This document shows, one piece after another, positions 57,903 to 58,841 of a stretch of 58,841 nucleotides of DNA; position 1 is the first letter of the stretch; each line of letters begins with the position of its first letter. The notes under the pieces are model-generated. The model worked only from the letters and a program-made list of their open reading frames with translations, did not search any database and had not been told where the DNA came from. Made by a program: the position numbers and the translations under genes. Source of the stretch: Bacillota bacterium (GTDB taxonomy: Bacteria; Bacillota; Clostridia; Lachnospirales; Anaerotignaceae); contig JAETUG010000013.1 in assembly GCA_021768705.1 (NCBI GenBank), positions 1 through 58,841 on the forward strand, in the 5' to 3' direction.

Positions 57903-57914
57903 AATCGGAAGAGA

Positions 57915-57953
57915 AAACCCCGACTGCTATGCGGTCGGGGTTTGTTATTTTTG
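57915..57953. terminator. Bidirectional terminator
   Basis: AAACCCCGAC (57915-57924) pairs with GTCGGGGTTT (57934-57943), followed by GTTATTTTT. It serves the symporter gene and overlaps the end of the convergent XRE gene. Confidence 0.88.
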
Positions 57954-58190
57954 GGAATCTTTTGACGGGAAATCAAGGGGCTGGTCTTCTTCGCTGGGGA
58001 TATATTGGAGGACATCTTCCACGGGGCAGTTCAGAATGCGGCAAAGATCATTCAGAGTTTTTGTAGAGATATCCTTATTATGTTTTAGGCGATGAAGGGT
58101 GCTGTGGGAAATATGATGCTTGTTGGTAAGCGTATACCAATTTTCCGAGGAGCGTTCCAATGTTTTCCGGAAGGGGGTGTAATCGATCAT
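57945..58190 (-). CDS. XRE-family transcriptional regulator
   Basis: An 81-residue helix-turn-helix protein: MIDYTPFRKTLERSSENWYT, NKHHISHSTLHRLKHNKDISTKTLNDLCRILNCPVEDVLQYI, and a short acidic tail. This is the small Cro-like type with the LNCPVEDVLQY ending. The start is set at the ATG of MIDYTP; fifteen further codons upstream begin with a TTG and have no ribosome-binding site, and even the chosen start has only a weak one (AGAAAG). It is divergent from a very short Trp-rich frame and the rRNA promoters. Confidence 0.85.
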   Translation of the reverse strand: MIDYTPFRKTLERSSENWYTLTNKHHISHSTLHRLKHNKDISTKTLNDLCRILNCPVEDVLQYIPSEEDQPLDFPSKDSQK

Positions 58191-58257
58191 AAAATCAGTT
58201 CTTTCTATATTTAATGCTCTATTTTTCTTACCCAAAGTATAAAATCTATTCTATGAC

Positions 58258-58347
58258 TTGAATATCTTCTATAAATGAATATAATCATAGGAGGAAAGAG
58301 GTGAGAGGATGGAGCTGTGGAGCAATGGGATACCTTGGTGGAAATAG
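58258..58347 (+). other. Strong promoter with a 12-codon Trp-rich frame
   Basis: TTGAAT (58258-58263), 16-bp spacer, TATAAT (58280-58285), then GAGGTG (58298-58303) and ATG at 58309 opening MELWSNGIPWWK before a TAG. Three of twelve residues are Trp, two adjacent. It may be a leader peptide, a signalling peptide for the neighbouring XRE protein, or chance. Confidence 0.3.
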
Positions 58348-58384
58348 AGGGTTGAAAAAAGATGAAAAAAAGATAAAAAAGGGG

Positions 58385-58700
58385 TTGACTTTTTTTGGAA
58401 GGGGTGTATAATATCTAACTGTGCTTACGAAACAGTAAGTTAAGCTGAGGAAGCGAACAGCAGAATACGGAAAAACTTAAATGTTTTGAAAGAAAAACAT
58501 TGACAAAGAGTTTTGAAGTTGGTATAATAATTTCTGCTGATGCGAAAAATCAGTAAAAAGCATGGATGAAGTTGAAAAATGAAAAAAGTGCTTGACAAAC
58601 GAAATAATATCTGATAAAATATTATTCGTTCAAACAAAATAAATAAACTTGGAAAGTTCTTGAAAAAGTACTTGACAAGAAAATGGAGATTTGATAAAAT
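58385..58700 (+). promoter_or_regulatory. Four tandem promoters of an rRNA operon
   Basis: P1 TTGACT (58385), 16 bp, TATAAT (58407). P2 TTGACA (58500), 17 bp, TATAAT (58523). P3 TTGACA (58592), 17 bp, TAAAAT (58615). P4 TTGACA (58672), 17 bp, TAAAAT (58695). P3 and P4 share the flanking pattern CTTGACAA...TTGATAAAAT/CTGATAAAAT, which suggests duplication. Confidence 0.9.
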
Positions 58701-58841
58701 AATCTTCGGTCGCTAAAAAGCGAATTTGATCCTTGAAAACTGAACAATGGATATGAATAACACAACCCATAGTCAATTCAAGCAAACGGAAACGAATGCT
58801 AAGACTTTTTTGCCGGTTTAGAAAAACCGGAGGTAATTAGC
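58701..58841 (+). other. 16S rRNA leader
   Basis: The segment starting GATCCTTGAAAACTGAACAA (58729-58748) is the leader sequence found before 16S rRNA genes of Clostridia and Bacilli, with an antitermination box-A-like part. A CCGGTTT/AAACCGG hairpin lies at 58814-58831. The mature 16S rRNA should begin just after the window ends. Confidence 0.85.

Overview
The window looks like a chromosomal segment of a low-to-medium-GC, spore-forming, anaerobic Firmicute of the class Clostridia. It resembles Lachnospirales, perhaps an Anaerotignum-like lineage; the lineage is inferred from overall protein character, not from a marker gene. Supporting content: Rex, a CotS-like spore coat protein, GerW/YtfJ, a YhcN-type spore lipoprotein, an SLH-domain surface protein, a K+-dependent membrane pyrophosphatase next to pyruvate phosphate dikinase, GG(A/G)GG ribosome-binding sites with frequent TTG/GTG starts, and T-rich intrinsic terminators after most transcription units. 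No IS element, prophage or CRISPR array was found.

Layout. 1-8 kb: a decayed aldo/keto reductase, an HpcH aldolase with an XRE regulator, a DUF1858 redox protein, a flavodoxin-type reductase, a frameshifted DUF3795 gene, an ABC-F ATPase, rex, a LysE exporter and a MATE exporter. 8.1-8.4 kb: a compact type I toxin-antitoxin-like locus missing from a standard gene call. 8.4-13.6 kb: the livKHMGF branched-chain amino acid importer. 13.7-15.1 kb: thyA-folA. 15.5-16.2 kb: a small Cys-rich protein divergent from an XRE regulator, then the first copy of a palindromic repeat family. 16.2-19.2 kb: an aldo/keto reductase, the CCA enzyme, remnants of a riboflavin gene (half an FMN riboswitch joined to the 3' end of ribU) and tRNA-Lys(CTT). 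19.4-26.4 kb: CotS-like protein, PEGA membrane protein, phosphohexomutase, DMT transporter, and an ECF sigma/anti-sigma pair with a candidate self-activated promoter. 26.5-30 kb: asnB and malQ.

30-37.3 kb: a truncated membrane gene, TetR, a lipoprotein, a TauE/SafE exporter encoded as two coupled halves, and a six-gene unit ending in gerW, a stand-alone DUF1887 (Card1/Can2-like) CARF nuclease and a TetR regulator. 37.5-41 kb: putP, a small gene bracketed by two inverted copies of the repeat family, and ychF. 41-50 kb: membrane proteins, the YhcN-like lipoprotein, a 922-residue SLH protein, an XRE two-gene unit, a vitamin-type ECF S component, PAP2 and AEC proteins. 50-55.7 kb: hppA behind a large structured RNA leader, a rod-like RNA candidate, and ppdK. 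55.7-58.8 kb: small regulators, a DAACS symporter and four tandem promoters leading into an rRNA operon whose 16S gene starts just beyond the window.

Themes. Pyrophosphate energy metabolism (hppA beside ppdK) and amino acid or nucleotide supply (liv, asnB, putP, DAACS, thyA-folA) dominate. The most unusual items are non-coding: the toxin/antisense locus in which the toxin mRNA can pair its own 5' and 3' ends, the roughly 220-nt closed RNA fold before hppA, and the fossil FMN riboswitch.
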